Positions 43,538-52,932 of a stretch of 64,000 nucleotides of DNA are shown piece by piece. This DNA comes from Paractinoplanes tereljensis (GTDB lineage: Bacteria; Actinomycetota; Actinomycetes; Mycobacteriales; Micromonosporaceae). The position numbers and the translations under genes were made by a program. Position 1 is the first letter of the stretch. Every line of letters starts with the position of its first letter. The stretch lies in contig NZ_BOMY01000050.1 of assembly GCF_016862435.1 (NCBI RefSeq), forward strand, positions 124,001 through 188,000, written 5' to 3'. The notes under the pieces are model-generated. The model had not been told where the DNA came from, searched no databases, and saw only the letters and a program-made list of their open reading frames with translations.

Positions 43538-44617
43538 GTGAAGAGAAACCGTCTGCTCATCCTGCTCGCCGTGATCGGCCTGGGTCTGGCCGGCGCGGTG
43601 GCGCCGATGCTGGCGTCCGAGGCCGCTGCCGCGTGTGTAACCCCCTACAACAACAGTGCGGTGTACACCGGTGGGATGACCGCGTCCTACAACAGCCACA
43701 ACTGGACCGCCAAGTGGTGGACCCAGGGCGAATCACCCAGCACCGGCGGCTCGGGAGTCTGGCAGGACAACGGCTCCTGCGGTGGCGGCAGCGGTGGTGG
43801 CGGCGGGACAACCTGTGACTACCCGGCCTGGGTCGCGGGGCAGTACTACGCGGTCGGCGCCATCGTGCGCTACACGAACGGGCAGTTCTATCAGGCCACC
43901 CACGAGAACCCGGGCTACGACCCGATCATCAGCACCTGGTTCTGGTCGCCCTACACCTGCACCGGAGGCGGCGGCGGTGACACCGGGGGCGGAAACACCA
44001 GCGGGTTCGTGGTCACCGAGGCGCAGTTCAACTCGATGTTCCCGGGGCGGAACGGCTTTTACACGTACGCCGGTCTGGTTGACGCCATGAAGAAGTACCC
44101 GGCGTTCGCCACCTCCGGCAGCGACGCGGTGAAGCGGCAGGAGGCCGCGGCCTTCCTGGCCAACGTCGGGCACGAGACCGGAGGTCTGGTCTACATCGAC
44201 GAGATCAACACCGCGAACTGGCCGCATTACTGCGACACCTCGCAGCCGTACGGGTGCCCGGCCGGGCAATCGGCGTACCACGGGCGCGGTCCGATCCAGC
44301 TGAGCTGGAACTTCAACTACTACGCGGCCGGTAACGCGCTCGGCGTCGACCTGCTCAACAACCCCAACCTGGTCGCCACGAACTCGTCGATCTCCTGGCA
44401 GACCGGGCTCTGGTACTGGATGACCGGCACCGGCGCGGCCGGCACCACGTCGCACAACGCGATGGTCAACGGCCAGGGCTTCGGCACCACGATTCGGGCG
44501 ATCAACAGCATCGAGTGCAACGGCGGAAACCCGGCCCAGGTGCAGAGCCGGGTGAACCTCTACACCCAGTTCACCGGCATCCTGGGCGTCTCCACCGGTG
44601 GCAACCTGACCTGCTGA
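43538..44617 (+). CDS. Secreted GH19 chitinase with two CBM5/12-type chitin-binding modules
   Basis: 359 residues. Signal peptide (KRNRLLILLAVIGLGLAGAV, cut near AAA-C). Two chitin-binding modules follow (NSHNWTAKWWTQGESPS and PAWVAGQYYAVGAIVRYTNGQFYQATHENPG segments), separated by a Gly-rich linker. The GH19 domain has the acid/base Glu in VGHETGG and the second Glu region in EINTANW, then the AYHGRGPIQLSW motif. It degrades chitin outside the cell and probably fungal walls. GTG at 43538 is chosen for its clean signal peptide; no ribosome binding site is apparent. A perfect terminator follows. Confidence 0.9.
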   Translation: MKRNRLLILLAVIGLGLAGAVAPMLASEAAAACVTPYNNSAVYTGGMTASYNSHNWTAKWWTQGESPSTGGSGVWQDNGSCGGGSGGGGGTTCDYPAWVAGQYYAVGAIVRYTNGQFYQATHENPGYDPIISTWFWSPYTCTGGGGGDTGGGNTSGFVVTEAQFNSMFPGRNGFYTYAGLVDAMKKYPAFATSGSDAVKRQEAAAFLANVGHETGGLVYIDEINTANWPHYCDTSQPYGCPAGQSAYHGRGPIQLSWNFNYYAAGNALGVDLLNNPNLVATNSSISWQTGLWYWMTGTGAAGTTSHNAMVNGQGFGTTIRAINSIECNGGNPAQVQSRVNLYTQFTGILGVSTGGNLTC

Positions 44618-44634
44618 GCTCTACAAACGGCGGT

Positions 44635-44662
44635 GCCGCTCCCCGGAATCCAGGGGAGCGGC
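44635..44662. terminator. Hairpin terminator between convergent genes
   Basis: GCCGCTCCCC and GGGGAGCGGC pair perfectly around an 8-nt loop, 18 nt after the chitinase stop and 12 nt from the end of the convergent gene. No T-run. Confidence 0.7.
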
Positions 44663-44674
44663 GTCACCAGAAGA

Positions 44675-45355
44675 TCAACGACGAACCGGGGCGACCGCGT
44701 CGGCCGGCGCAACCGGAGCAATCGGGGCCTGGTGCTGCTGGTGCTGCTGGTTCGGGAGGTGCTGAACCGGGGCCTGGTGCTGCTGGCCGGGGATGTGCTG
44801 AACGGGGGCCTGGTGCTGCTGGCCCGGGATCTGGTGCTGCTGGCCGGGGAACTGCTGGCCCGGGAACTGCTGGCCCGGGAACTGCTGGCCGATCGGGCGG
44901 CCGGTGCGGATCACCGGCAGCGCCAGGGTGGACCGGGTGAACTGGGTGCGGCTCTTGCGGTCACAGTTCGTGTAGGAAACCGTGGCGCGTAGGACGGAGA
45001 CGCCACTGTCCCGGCGCATCGGGGTGACCCGGATCGGGGTGACCGCGGTGCGGCCCGGACGCAGCGAGTCACCGCTGGTGAAGGTCGTGGTGCGACGCAT
45101 GCCCGGGTACGCAACGGCGACCTCGCGGCCACCGTCGACCGACACCTGAACGTCGCACACCGGCCGGTCCGTACGCCAGAAGATGTTGACCCAGCTCGGG
45201 GTGTTGGCCTTGACCGTGGTCAGCCGGTTGGAAACCGGCTGCGGGCCGCGCCCGGCCGCCGAAGCGGACCCGGCCGTAGCCAGCGTGATCGCCACCGACC
45301 CAGCCGCGCCGGCCAGTGCAACCGCCGCGATCATCCGAACCATCGTCTTCTTCAT
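44675..45355 (-). CDS. Secreted protein with Gln/Pro/His-rich C-terminal repeats
   Basis: 226 residues. Signal peptide (MKKTMVRMIAAVALAGAAG, to ASA-A). The middle part is an Ig-like domain (about 35-150) with two cysteines (RPVCDVQVSVDGGR, VSYTNCDRKSR). The last 60 residues are low complexity: three GQQFP repeats then HQ/AP-rich blocks. The 15-bp unit is repeated in tandem at about 44843-44889. AGGAGG lies just before the ATG at 45355. Function is unknown; the tail could be a matrix or wall-interaction region. Confidence 0.75.
   Translation of the reverse strand: MKKTMVRMIAAVALAGAAGSVAITLATAGSASAAGRGPQPVSNRLTTVKANTPSWVNIFWRTDRPVCDVQVSVDGGREVAVAYPGMRRTTTFTSGDSLRPGRTAVTPIRVTPMRRDSGVSVLRATVSYTNCDRKSRTQFTRSTLALPVIRTGRPIGQQFPGQQFPGQQFPGQQHQIPGQQHQAPVQHIPGQQHQAPVQHLPNQQHQQHQAPIAPVAPADAVAPVRR
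44843..44889. repeat. Tandem 15-bp repeats in the coding region
   Basis: Three copies of a 15-bp unit beginning GAACTGCTGGCC (+ strand) encode GQQFP repeats on the minus strand. They vary at one or two sites, so the number could differ between strains. Confidence 0.7.
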
Positions 45356-45553
45356 GAGGTCCTCCTGCGTAGACGAGCGGAGGGGGAAGTCCGCTCTCGA
45401 TAGGTCGGACATTACGGACCTATCGCGTTGCGCCGCAGCAGGAAGCGTGCGTTTCGAGCTGTGAGTACAAATACGTACAAAGTGTCTAGTTGTGCGTGAC
45501 CAAATGGATGAGCCGGGCGACGACGCATCGCCGCCGCCCGGTCGGCGAGAGGG

Positions 45554-47170
45554 TCAGGTTGCGGTGCAGGTGGGGGTCAGCGGGGTGCTGTTGCCGGTGG
45601 CCTGGAAGCCGAATTCGGTGTAGCCGCCGGCTGTGAGCTGGCCGTTGTAGGCGACGTTGGTGAACTGGACGGCGCCAGTAGTGGCGCTGCGGTTGGTGTT
45701 CCAGGCGTTGGTGATGGTGGCGCCGGTGGGCAGGGTCAGGCCCACGGACCAGCCGGTTATCGGGGACGCGCCGGCGGTCACCCGGATCGTGGCCACGAAT
45801 CCGCCGGTCCATGAATTGAGGGCGACGGAGGCTGAGCAGCCACCGGCCGGCGGCGACGTGGGCGGGGTGGAGGGCGGCGTCGACGGTGGGGTGGACGGCG
45901 GTGTGGACGGCGGGGTCGAGGGTGGGGTCGACGGGCCCGCGCCCAGAACCGGGGTTGTCCAGTCCACCCAGGTCGACAGGCTGCCCTGGGCCTTGCTGGA
46001 GATGCGGATGGTGCCGGGGTCGTTGCCGGTCTTCAGCAGGAACTTCTTGATGTTCTGCTGCAGTGGCGTGGTCCACTCGGCCCGGTTCGCGCAGTGGTTG
46101 CCGTCGGTGATGTCAGACCAGTAAGTGATGTTGCTGCCGGCACCCAACGCCTTGTAGACCTCGGCTCCGCCCAGGGCCGCCACACTGGCCGACTTGGGTC
46201 CCAGGTTGACGATGTGCGGGTTGTCCATGATGAACAGACCGCGTGGTGCGAACATCCCGACCACCTCGTGGGTGTCGATCGGCAGCTTGGTCGGCGCGCT
46301 GACGAACGGGCTGAACGCGTCGCCGAGCCAGGGCTGTTCGCCGTACGCGCTGCTCAGGCTCTGTGCGCCCTCGCCGGGGATGCCACGGAAGATCGGTGCG
46401 CCGGCGCTGCCCGACTCGATCGGCATGGTCAGGGCGATGCGCTGGTCGAACGCACCGATGACGAAGGCGCCCTTGCCGAACCGGGAGCAGCCGGTCACGC
46501 CGGTGGCGTCGGCGCGCAGGATGTTGCCGCCGGACTGCTCGATCACGTCGATGATCCGGCTGACGCCCCAGGCCCAGGCCATCAGCAGGCCGGTTTGGCT
46601 GGTCGCGCCGTAGATGCTGTAGAACGCGCCCTGCTTGTTGGTGCGGGCGGTGCCTTCTTTGCCTACCGCGTACGGGTCGTAGTTGATGACCGCGGCGCCG
46701 GCGGCCTTGATGGTGTTGGTGTCCGCCCCGAATCCGCCGAGGACGACGACGGCGGGGAACGGGCCGGTGCCGCTGGGCAGCGAGACGCTCGCCGAGAAAC
46801 TGGAGCTCTTGCCCTGGTGCGACACGTTCACGGTGATGTTGGTGGACGACACCGTGCCGGTCACGCTGCTGGGCTTGGCGGGCTTCTCGCCGTACACGTA
46901 CTTCTCGGCCTGTTTTTTGATTTCTTCGCGGCGGCAGGTCCAGTCGGCCACGTTGGTGATCCGGCTGCCGTCGATCTTCTTGAACGGGTCGGGGAGTTTG
47001 GCGTTGGTGGGCAGGGATCCGGCGTCGGGCAGGGCGGGAACCGCGCAGCCGGCGCCCTCGTCCTCGACGCCGACGGCGGCCTGGGCTGGGGTGGTGAGGG
47101 CGGGGATGGAGAGGGCCGCGACCGCCGCCGCCAACGCGACGAGGGCCGAGCCGATTCTTCGGGTGATCAC
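45554..47170 (-). CDS. Secreted CE15 glucuronoyl esterase with CBM2
   Basis: 538 residues. Signal peptide (ITRRIGSALVALAAAVAALS, to AQA-A). The CE15 domain has nucleophile Ser in GCSRFGKGAF, the acid in MPIESG and His in TDGNHCANR, with WADxxxTCRREEI-like start (WTCRREEIKKQAEKYVYG). CE15 enzymes cut ester bonds between lignin and glucuronoxylan. A linker of repeated PSTPP leads to a C-terminal CBM2 (SASVALNSWTGGFVATI, about 440-538) that binds cellulose. GTG at 47170 has AGGAG 5 nt upstream; an ATG 26 codons earlier lacks one. A CebR-type operator lies 23 bp upstream. Confidence 0.9.
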   Translation of the reverse strand: MITRRIGSALVALAAAVAALSIPALTTPAQAAVGVEDEGAGCAVPALPDAGSLPTNAKLPDPFKKIDGSRITNVADWTCRREEIKKQAEKYVYGEKPAKPSSVTGTVSSTNITVNVSHQGKSSSFSASVSLPSGTGPFPAVVVLGGFGADTNTIKAAGAAVINYDPYAVGKEGTARTNKQGAFYSIYGATSQTGLLMAWAWGVSRIIDVIEQSGGNILRADATGVTGCSRFGKGAFVIGAFDQRIALTMPIESGSAGAPIFRGIPGEGAQSLSSAYGEQPWLGDAFSPFVSAPTKLPIDTHEVVGMFAPRGLFIMDNPHIVNLGPKSASVAALGGAEVYKALGAGSNITYWSDITDGNHCANRAEWTTPLQQNIKKFLLKTGNDPGTIRISSKAQGSLSTWVDWTTPVLGAGPSTPPSTPPSTPPSTPPSTPPSTPPTSPPAGGCSASVALNSWTGGFVATIRVTAGASPITGWSVGLTLPTGATITNAWNTNRSATTGAVQFTNVAYNGQLTAGGYTEFGFQATGNSTPLTPTCTAT

Positions 47171-47192
47171 AGGGGCTCCTTCATGGACGGTT

Positions 47193-47206
47193 TGGGAGCG
47201 CTCCCG
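47193..47206 (-). promoter_or_regulatory. CebR-type operator
   Basis: TGGGAGCGCTCCCG matches the Streptomyces CebR box TGGGAGCGCTCCCA at 13 of 14 positions. It sits between the start of the glucuronoyl esterase gene and its upstream region, so the gene is probably repressed by a CebR (LacI-family) regulator and induced by cello-oligosaccharides. Confidence 0.8.
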
Positions 47207-47250
47207 GGGAGCTTTCCCAGTCTTGGCCAGTCCATCGAAAGGAGTCAATA

Positions 47251-47263
47251 AGTTTCGGAAACT
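47251..47263 (-). promoter_or_regulatory. AGTTTC-g-GAAACT palindrome upstream of the CE15 gene
   Basis: A perfect 6-1-6 inverted repeat, 45 bp beyond the CebR box. It resembles AT-rich palindromes seen before secreted hydrolase genes in these organisms, but no regulator can be named. Confidence 0.4.
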
Positions 47264-47445
47264 ATCGGCATATCAAGGCCGAGAGTTTCGGCCATCGGCC
47301 GAATCGGTGATCATTCCGCCACGAGATAGGAGGCCGGCGACCAGAAGTGCTCGCAGACTCCGGGAAGCAGCCGGAGCCACCCCGCGCCGGCCTGCCCCGT
47401 ACGCGACGCCGGCCGTCGCCGCCCTGACGCCGGCGTCGCGTACGT

Positions 47446-48300
47446 TTACCGCGCTCCCTGCCCCTGCGACCGCAACGGGATCGGGTTGTGCATGGGCAGC
47501 AGCGGCAGGAGCCGGTTCGCGATCGGCTCGAGCAGCGTCGCGCACCGCTCGGTCGACTCGGCGCCGAGCTGCCGCCACGGCCGCCCGGCGAGACGGTCGG
47601 TGACCGCTTCCACCTCGACGGATGCTTCCTCGCCGAGGATCGTGGCCGAACCGTCCGCGGCGAGCCAGCCCCGCTCCCGCAACCGCCCGGCGGCCGCGTC
47701 CCACTCGTCGTCGGTCCAGCCGCGGGCCGGCTGCATGACCTCCCGGACCGCGTCCCGGCCACACCGCAACACCAGCGACTCACACCCGTCGACCCCGGCC
47801 GTGAGCAGCGCGGCCACGTGCCCGTCGCCGCGGTGCTCGCGCAGAATCGTCGCGGCATGCCAGAGCCGGTCGAGGGCGTCGGTCGGCCACGGCAGGTCGG
47901 CGTTGGCCGCCCCGAGCGGCCGTCCGGGCAGGTCAACGGCGTGCGCGGCGGCCTCCAACAGGTCGGCGACCTCATCGATCGGGATGCCGTCGAGCAGCGG
48001 TTCCAGCGCGGCGCGGGTGCCCTCCCGCCGGGCGTCGAGCGCGGCCTGCGGCGTGATCCGGGTCCAGACATCCGGTAGCGCCCGGGTGACCATGCCGGGC
48101 GCGAAACCGAAGAACGTGGCGATGACCGGGCCGGACCCGATCGCCCCGAGCGGCGCGGCCCGCCCGGCGAAATATCGCCGCCAATACCCGCGAAGCCCGG
48201 CGGCTTCAAAGGCCGCCCCACCCTCCGGCGCAAAGTAGGTGACGGCATGCAGGGGCTCGAACAGCGACCACAGCCGCCGCTCAACGCTGGCTTCACTCAT
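47446..48300 (-). CDS. SCO6745-family protein
   Basis: 284 residues of an actinobacterial family of helical proteins (SCO6745-like): LFEPLHAVTYFAPEGGAAFEAAGLRGYWRRYFAGRAAPLG and ATFFGFAPGMVTRALPDVW. Some relatives were named SalK. The C-terminal half carries GWTDDEWDAAAGRLRERGWL, like a winged-helix. No enzymatic function is established. ATG at 48300 is preferred to an ATG 12 codons upstream. It is alone between two transport loci. Confidence 0.8.
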   Translation of the reverse strand: MSEASVERRLWSLFEPLHAVTYFAPEGGAAFEAAGLRGYWRRYFAGRAAPLGAIGSGPVIATFFGFAPGMVTRALPDVWTRITPQAALDARREGTRAALEPLLDGIPIDEVADLLEAAAHAVDLPGRPLGAANADLPWPTDALDRLWHAATILREHRGDGHVAALLTAGVDGCESLVLRCGRDAVREVMQPARGWTDDEWDAAAGRLRERGWLAADGSATILGEEASVEVEAVTDRLAGRPWRQLGAESTERCATLLEPIANRLLPLLPMHNPIPLRSQGQGAR

Positions 48301-48428
48301 GCCCGCAGCAAACGCGCCCACCCACCCCTTGGTCAACCTTCGGCGCGCCGTCCTGCGCCGATCTTGTTGATCCGCTGTTCGGTCCGCGCGGGAAATCGAC
48401 AGGCTTGAGGCGGCAGCAGCGGAGGCGG

Positions 48429-49859
48429 TCAGGTCACGGCGCGGAGGCCCATGCCGAGGCCGACCAGGACGACCAGGGCCGCGGTGGCGGTGGGGGCGCC
48501 GGCCGACAGACGCTGGGTGATTCGGCCCGCGCGGGCGGCGAAGCCGCCCAGCTTCCGCCGGGCGAAGACCAGGAGAAGGCCGACGGCGGTGAGGGTGCCG
48601 GCCATCCCGATGCCGTACGCGAGGACGAGCAAAACGCCGAGCATCGTGCGGCCCAACCCGATCGCCCCGAGCAGCACCACGAGCGCCGAAGGGCTCGGCA
48701 CCAGCCCACCCGCCAGCCCGATCCCGGCCAGCCCAAGCCGCCCACCCGTCTTGCTGTGGGAGTGCGGGTGCCCGCCGTGATCATGGCCGTGTGAGTGTGA
48801 GTGGTCGCCGTGGTGGTGGATGGTTCCGGCGCGGCGGGAGCGTAGGGCGGTCACCAGCATCGCTATGCCTACGGCGGTTACCAGTACGCCGCTGGCGGCG
48901 GCCAACCAGGACAGGACCTGCTCGCCGGCCAGGGCCGTCGACGTGGTCAGCAGCAGGCCCACGACCAGGACTCCGCCGGTGTGGGCCAGGGTCACCGTGC
49001 CACCCACGGCCAGGGCGTCCCGGATGCGGCCCTTCCGCCCGGCGAAATACGCGGCCATCACCGTCTTGCCATGGCCGGGGAGGGCCGCGTGACCGGCGCC
49101 CAGCAGCAGGGCCAGCAAAAACGCCAGGAAAACCACCACCGGAGTCAGGTGGCCGCCGACCGCCGCCTCCACCCGGGATTGCGCGGTGGCGAGCCAGTCG
49201 GGGGCGGCGGTGCTGAGGCTGGGCGTGCCGGCCGCGGCCGCGCCGGACTCGCCAACCTGGATGGTGGCGGACCGGACGTCAGGTGCAGAGGCGAGCAGGT
49301 CCCGCGGATAGTCGGTGAGCTCGTGGCTGAGGCTGACGGCCGGTAACGCTGAGTTAAGCCGTACGCCCGCACCGACCGCGGTCAGCTCGCGCCAACCCAC
49401 CCGGCCGGACCGGTAATCGTTGGACACCCGCAGGGTGGCCCGGTCCGACAGCGAGGCCGGCGCGCTCAGCCGGCAGGAGAGGCGGCTGGTGGCCAGGCCG
49501 CCCGCACCCGGCTTGATCTCGTAGGTGGGAGCGGTGACCGCCCAGCTCAGCCGCCCGTCGCCGACGGTGACGGCAAGCCCGGAAGAGTAACGCCCGCACT
49601 CCGACGCCGCGTAGGCCAAGGTCTCGGCGGGCGACAACGCACCGTCGCCGTCGGTGTCGATCTGCGGCTTCTCCTGCAGGGTCGGGATCTCGGCGATGTC
49701 GGCCAGCGCGAGCACGTCGACCCGGGACGGACTGAGCGTGAGACCGGCGTACTGGTTGATCGAGAAGTTGCCGAGCGGATGGGCCTGGGCCGGCGTGGCC
49801 AGGAGCGACACGACGGCGGCGGTCAGCGCGAGCACGATCAGCGGGCGGCGAAGTTTCAT
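48429..49859 (-). CDS. NicO/RcnA-like nickel-cobalt transporter with EF-hand-like N-terminal domain
   Basis: 476 residues. Signal sequence (KLRRPLIVLALTAAVV), then an extracytoplasmic domain starting HPLGNFSINQYAGLTL with a calcium-type loop DTDGDGALSPAE. The membrane domain has HAALPGHGKTVMAAYFAG (the HxxxxGHG-like metal motif) and a His-rich cytosolic loop (HHHGDHSHSHGHDHGGHPHSHS) between helices, then VPSPSALVVLLGAIGLGR. It fits the NicO family, which exports nickel or cobalt. Its start overlaps the stop of the TPR gene by 4 nt. Confidence 0.82.
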   Translation of the reverse strand: MKLRRPLIVLALTAAVVSLLATPAQAHPLGNFSINQYAGLTLSPSRVDVLALADIAEIPTLQEKPQIDTDGDGALSPAETLAYAASECGRYSSGLAVTVGDGRLSWAVTAPTYEIKPGAGGLATSRLSCRLSAPASLSDRATLRVSNDYRSGRVGWRELTAVGAGVRLNSALPAVSLSHELTDYPRDLLASAPDVRSATIQVGESGAAAAGTPSLSTAAPDWLATAQSRVEAAVGGHLTPVVVFLAFLLALLLGAGHAALPGHGKTVMAAYFAGRKGRIRDALAVGGTVTLAHTGGVLVVGLLLTTSTALAGEQVLSWLAAASGVLVTAVGIAMLVTALRSRRAGTIHHHGDHSHSHGHDHGGHPHSHSKTGGRLGLAGIGLAGGLVPSPSALVVLLGAIGLGRTMLGVLLVLAYGIGMAGTLTAVGLLLVFARRKLGGFAARAGRITQRLSAGAPTATAALVVLVGLGMGLRAVT

Positions 49860-51109
49860 CGGAGGGCTCCGAGTGCGCGGCGGGCGTTGGGGGCGTCGAC
49901 GGGCGAGAAGTACGGGTTGGTGGCCAGGGCGCGGGTCAGCTCGGTGCGGGCCTCGGCGGTGTGGCCGAGCGAAAGGTGGATGACGCCCAGGTGATAGGCG
50001 TAGGAGGCGGGGTGGGTGCCGGCCCGGGTCGCGTACCGCAGGGCCTCGGTGTCGTTCCCGGCCGCGTGCAGTGACCAGGCCAAGGTGTCGGCCACGTCGG
50101 GGTGCTGCCGGCGGGACCACTCGGCCCGGGCCGCGGCCACCGCGTCGGCCGGGCGTCCGGTGGCCAGGGCCAGGGCAGCGGTGGTCAGGCCGTCCCGGCC
50201 GCCGTTCGCGGTGAACAGCTGCTGAGCGGCCGCGGCCAGGGACAATTGATCGGTGGCCGGGCGGCCGGCGAGGTTGCGCAGTTCGGCGTACTCGATCAGG
50301 TAGGACGGGCTGGGCAGCCGGGCGGTCAGGTCGGCGTAATCGGCCAGGGCGCCGGCCAGGTCACCCTGCGCGGCCCGGACGCGGGCTCGGCCGCGCTGCG
50401 CGGCGGTGCTCGACGGGTCGGCGGTCAGCGCGGCCGCGTACTCGTCGGCGGCGGACCGCAGGTCTCCCCGGCCGAAGGCCAGGTCGCCCAGCTGGGTGCG
50501 GCAGAACGCGGCGTCGTGCGGGTCCACCGCGTCCGCGAGGGCCCGCCGCATCAGGGAATCCGCTGAAGCGATCTTGCCGCGTAGCTCCAGGTCGTAGGAG
50601 GCGCGGGCGTACGCCGCCAGGCCGGGCCGGGTGTCGAGCATTTTCTGTACGGCCTCGGTGGCGCCCGCGCCGTCGCCCAGCTGGGTCAGGGCGTCGGCCA
50701 GGACACCGTAGGCGTCGCCGTCGTTGGGTTCGAGCCGCAGCGCGGACCGGGCCTGGTCACGGGCGGTGCTGAAGTCGTGCCGGGCGTTGGCCAGCGCGCC
50801 CAGCACCACCAGCGCGTCACCGTTCGCCCGCAGCGCCTGCGACTTGCGGGCGGCCTGTTCGGCCTGCGGGTAGAGGGCGGGATCGGAGGTGATCCGGGCC
50901 TGCTCCAGATAGGCGCCGCCGAGTGCGGCCCAGCCGGCCCAGTCGCCGGGCACGTCGCGCAGATGCTGCTGGGCCCGGGCGATCCGGGCAGCCCGGGAAT
51001 CAGGGACCTGAGCAGCGGAAACGGGAGTGGTGTCGCGGGGCCGGGCCACGATGCCGGCCACGGTCAGCAGGGCGGCCACGAGGCCTAGGCAGAGCAGGAT
51101 GCGGCGCAC
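49856..51109 (-). CDS. Exported TPR-repeat protein
   Basis: 417 residues: one N-terminal helix (ILLCLGLVAALLTVAGIV) then about 10 TPR-like helical pairs (GDWAGWAALGGAYLEQAR, NDGDAYGVLADALTQLGD, AYHLGVIHLSLGHTAEARTELTRAL). TPRs form protein-binding superhelices. It lies between the DUF4331 gene and the NicO-like gene and overlaps the latter by 4 nt, so it may assemble or regulate their products. Confidence 0.82.
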   Translation of the reverse strand: MRRILLCLGLVAALLTVAGIVARPRDTTPVSAAQVPDSRAARIARAQQHLRDVPGDWAGWAALGGAYLEQARITSDPALYPQAEQAARKSQALRANGDALVVLGALANARHDFSTARDQARSALRLEPNDGDAYGVLADALTQLGDGAGATEAVQKMLDTRPGLAAYARASYDLELRGKIASADSLMRRALADAVDPHDAAFCRTQLGDLAFGRGDLRSAADEYAAALTADPSSTAAQRGRARVRAAQGDLAGALADYADLTARLPSPSYLIEYAELRNLAGRPATDQLSLAAAAQQLFTANGGRDGLTTAALALATGRPADAVAAARAEWSRRQHPDVADTLAWSLHAAGNDTEALRYATRAGTHPASYAYHLGVIHLSLGHTAEARTELTRALATNPYFSPVDAPNARRALGALR

Positions 51110-51128
51110 GGTGATCCTCCACAGACAG

Positions 51129-51163
51129 ACCCCGGGTGGACGCGGGGGGCGCCCACCCGGGGT
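51129..51163 (-). terminator. Hairpin after the DUF4331 gene
   Basis: ACCCCGGGTGG and CCACCCGGGGT form a perfect 11-bp stem just past the DUF4331 stop and before the start of the TPR gene. It may reduce read-through into the TPR-NicO operon. Confidence 0.6.
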
Positions 51164-51166
51164 GGT

Positions 51167-52819
51167 TCACATCGGGAGCGTCTGATCCGGGTCGGCGACG
51201 ACCCGCGGGCGCCGGCGGCGCCGCATGAAGGCGAACAGGCCGAAGGCGAGAATCAGGGCGCCGAAGCCGGTCGCGCCGGTCGCATACGCGACGGGCTTGG
51301 TCATCCAGGTGTCGGTGGTTTCCGAGGCAGCAAGCGACTGTGAGGTGGCCGGGAGACCGGCGCCAACAGGATCAGTAGAGGTAGCGGTGGGGGCGGGAGC
51401 AACGCCGCCCTGGGAGTTCACCGCGACCGCGTTGGGCAGGGCCAGGTACGGGAAGCGGTCGCCGAAGCCGGTGTTGTTGGCATCCACCCCGTCCCCGGCG
51501 GCGAGTGCGTCGACCAGCTTGCCGGTCTGCGCCGCCCCCACCAGGGCCTGCAGCTCGATGTCGACCACGTCGTCGGTGAGCCGCCGCCCGTTCGGGAACC
51601 CCTGCAGGTCACCGCCGAGCACCCCGAGCCGGTTCGGCTGCCCGGTCACCGGCACCGACAGGTTGAGCCGCAGCTGTTCGGAGGGCTGGAACTTCCCGGC
51701 TCGTACATCCGCGTTGTTGAGCTGCGAATTGAGGTCGGCCTTGATCGGTCCGCCGGCCTTGGTGGTGATGCCGGTCAGGAAGATCTCGACCAGGTCGTTG
51801 CGTGGCGTCGCGGGCGCCGGAATCTGGTAGATCTGCTGGAGCAGTTGCGGCACCTCGGGGTTGGTGACCCGCTTGACCAGCGCGGGAATCTTCGCGTCCC
51901 GCTCGGGCGGGGTGGCGTTGAAGGTGTCCTTCAGCCCGGCCGGCACGACCACCTCGTTGACCAGCGGGTTCCCGAGCCGGGAGACCTGCACCTTGCCACC
52001 GCCGGCGGAGGAGCCGTCGGCCGCTCGGATCCGGTCGCGCTCGGTGGTGGTCCAGATGCCGACCACCGGGTTGCGGGTGGCGTCGCCACGCAGCGCCACG
52101 TCGGAGAACGGCACCTGCAGGGCGATGGTGTTGACGTTGTAACCGGCCAGCGTGTCGGTGCCGGTCTCGCTCAGGTCGCCGCCGTAGAGCAGGTCGAAAA
52201 CCTGCAGGTCGAGGAAGAACGGATCATCGGCCTGACCGGCGAAAGTCTTCCAACCCCCAGGCAGGGTACGGGTGGCCTGGTCCCGCAGTTTGCCGTAGTC
52301 GGGCATCGACGCCCGCCCGACCCGGGACGGCACGACCGGCACACCCTGGGCCCGGGTCTTGAACGGTTCGCCGTTGAACGACGACTCGAGCGTGTACGTC
52401 TGCCGGAACAGCAGGTTCTCGTCGTCGAGCGAGGTGACCGGGCCGTTGTTGTAGAGGAAGGTGCCCGTACCCCGCTTGTCGATGTTCTGGAATTTCCAGC
52501 GGAAGACGGCGTCGGGCTTGGCGTCGCCGTCGTTGTCGACCTTGATGAGGTAGGTGGCGTCGGTGGCGAACGGGAAGAAGTTGGGGCCGCCGTTGGGCTC
52601 CTCGAACGGCTGCCAGTTGGCGATGAAGGTGAGATAGCCGGGGCGTTCGGGGCTGACGAACGCGTACAGGTCGGTGTTGTCGACGGCCGGGTCGGCCGCG
52701 ATGAGCGGCGCTTCCCGGTGGCTCGATGCGGTGGCCGTGCCGGGGCCGAGGCCGTACACCGTGCCGGCGAGCAGGGCGCCCACGCCGAGCGTGGCCGCCA
52801 ACCGCTTGCTGAGCGTCAT
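51167..52819 (-). CDS. DUF4331 family exported protein with C-terminal membrane anchor
   Basis: 550 residues. Signal peptide, then the DUF4331 hallmark SSHREAPLIAADPAVDNTDLYAFVSPERPGYLTFIANW (cited in parts: SSHREAPLI and DNTDLYAFVSP). A long beta-rich domain follows and a C-terminal helix (VAYATGATGFGALILAFGLFAF) ends in RRRRRPR, so it is anchored outside the membrane. DUF4331 is widespread in actinobacteria, often next to TPR and NicO-like genes; its function is unknown. Confidence 0.87.
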   Translation of the reverse strand: MTLSKRLAATLGVGALLAGTVYGLGPGTATASSHREAPLIAADPAVDNTDLYAFVSPERPGYLTFIANWQPFEEPNGGPNFFPFATDATYLIKVDNDGDAKPDAVFRWKFQNIDKRGTGTFLYNNGPVTSLDDENLLFRQTYTLESSFNGEPFKTRAQGVPVVPSRVGRASMPDYGKLRDQATRTLPGGWKTFAGQADDPFFLDLQVFDLLYGGDLSETGTDTLAGYNVNTIALQVPFSDVALRGDATRNPVVGIWTTTERDRIRAADGSSAGGGKVQVSRLGNPLVNEVVVPAGLKDTFNATPPERDAKIPALVKRVTNPEVPQLLQQIYQIPAPATPRNDLVEIFLTGITTKAGGPIKADLNSQLNNADVRAGKFQPSEQLRLNLSVPVTGQPNRLGVLGGDLQGFPNGRRLTDDVVDIELQALVGAAQTGKLVDALAAGDGVDANNTGFGDRFPYLALPNAVAVNSQGGVAPAPTATSTDPVGAGLPATSQSLAASETTDTWMTKPVAYATGATGFGALILAFGLFAFMRRRRRPRVVADPDQTLPM

Positions 52820-52932
52820 GGTGGTGTCCTTCCGTGCCGGGACGTTGCTCTCGGCACGGAATTCGCCCCGGGACGGGCGGTGGCTTGGTGGTTGTGAGAT
52901 TGCCGTCGGCGACCAATCCGGGTCGCCTCGAG

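Noticed and set aside
44843..44889. CRISPR-like repeats
   Set aside because: Units are 15 bp, directly adjacent and in frame within a coding sequence, with no spacers.
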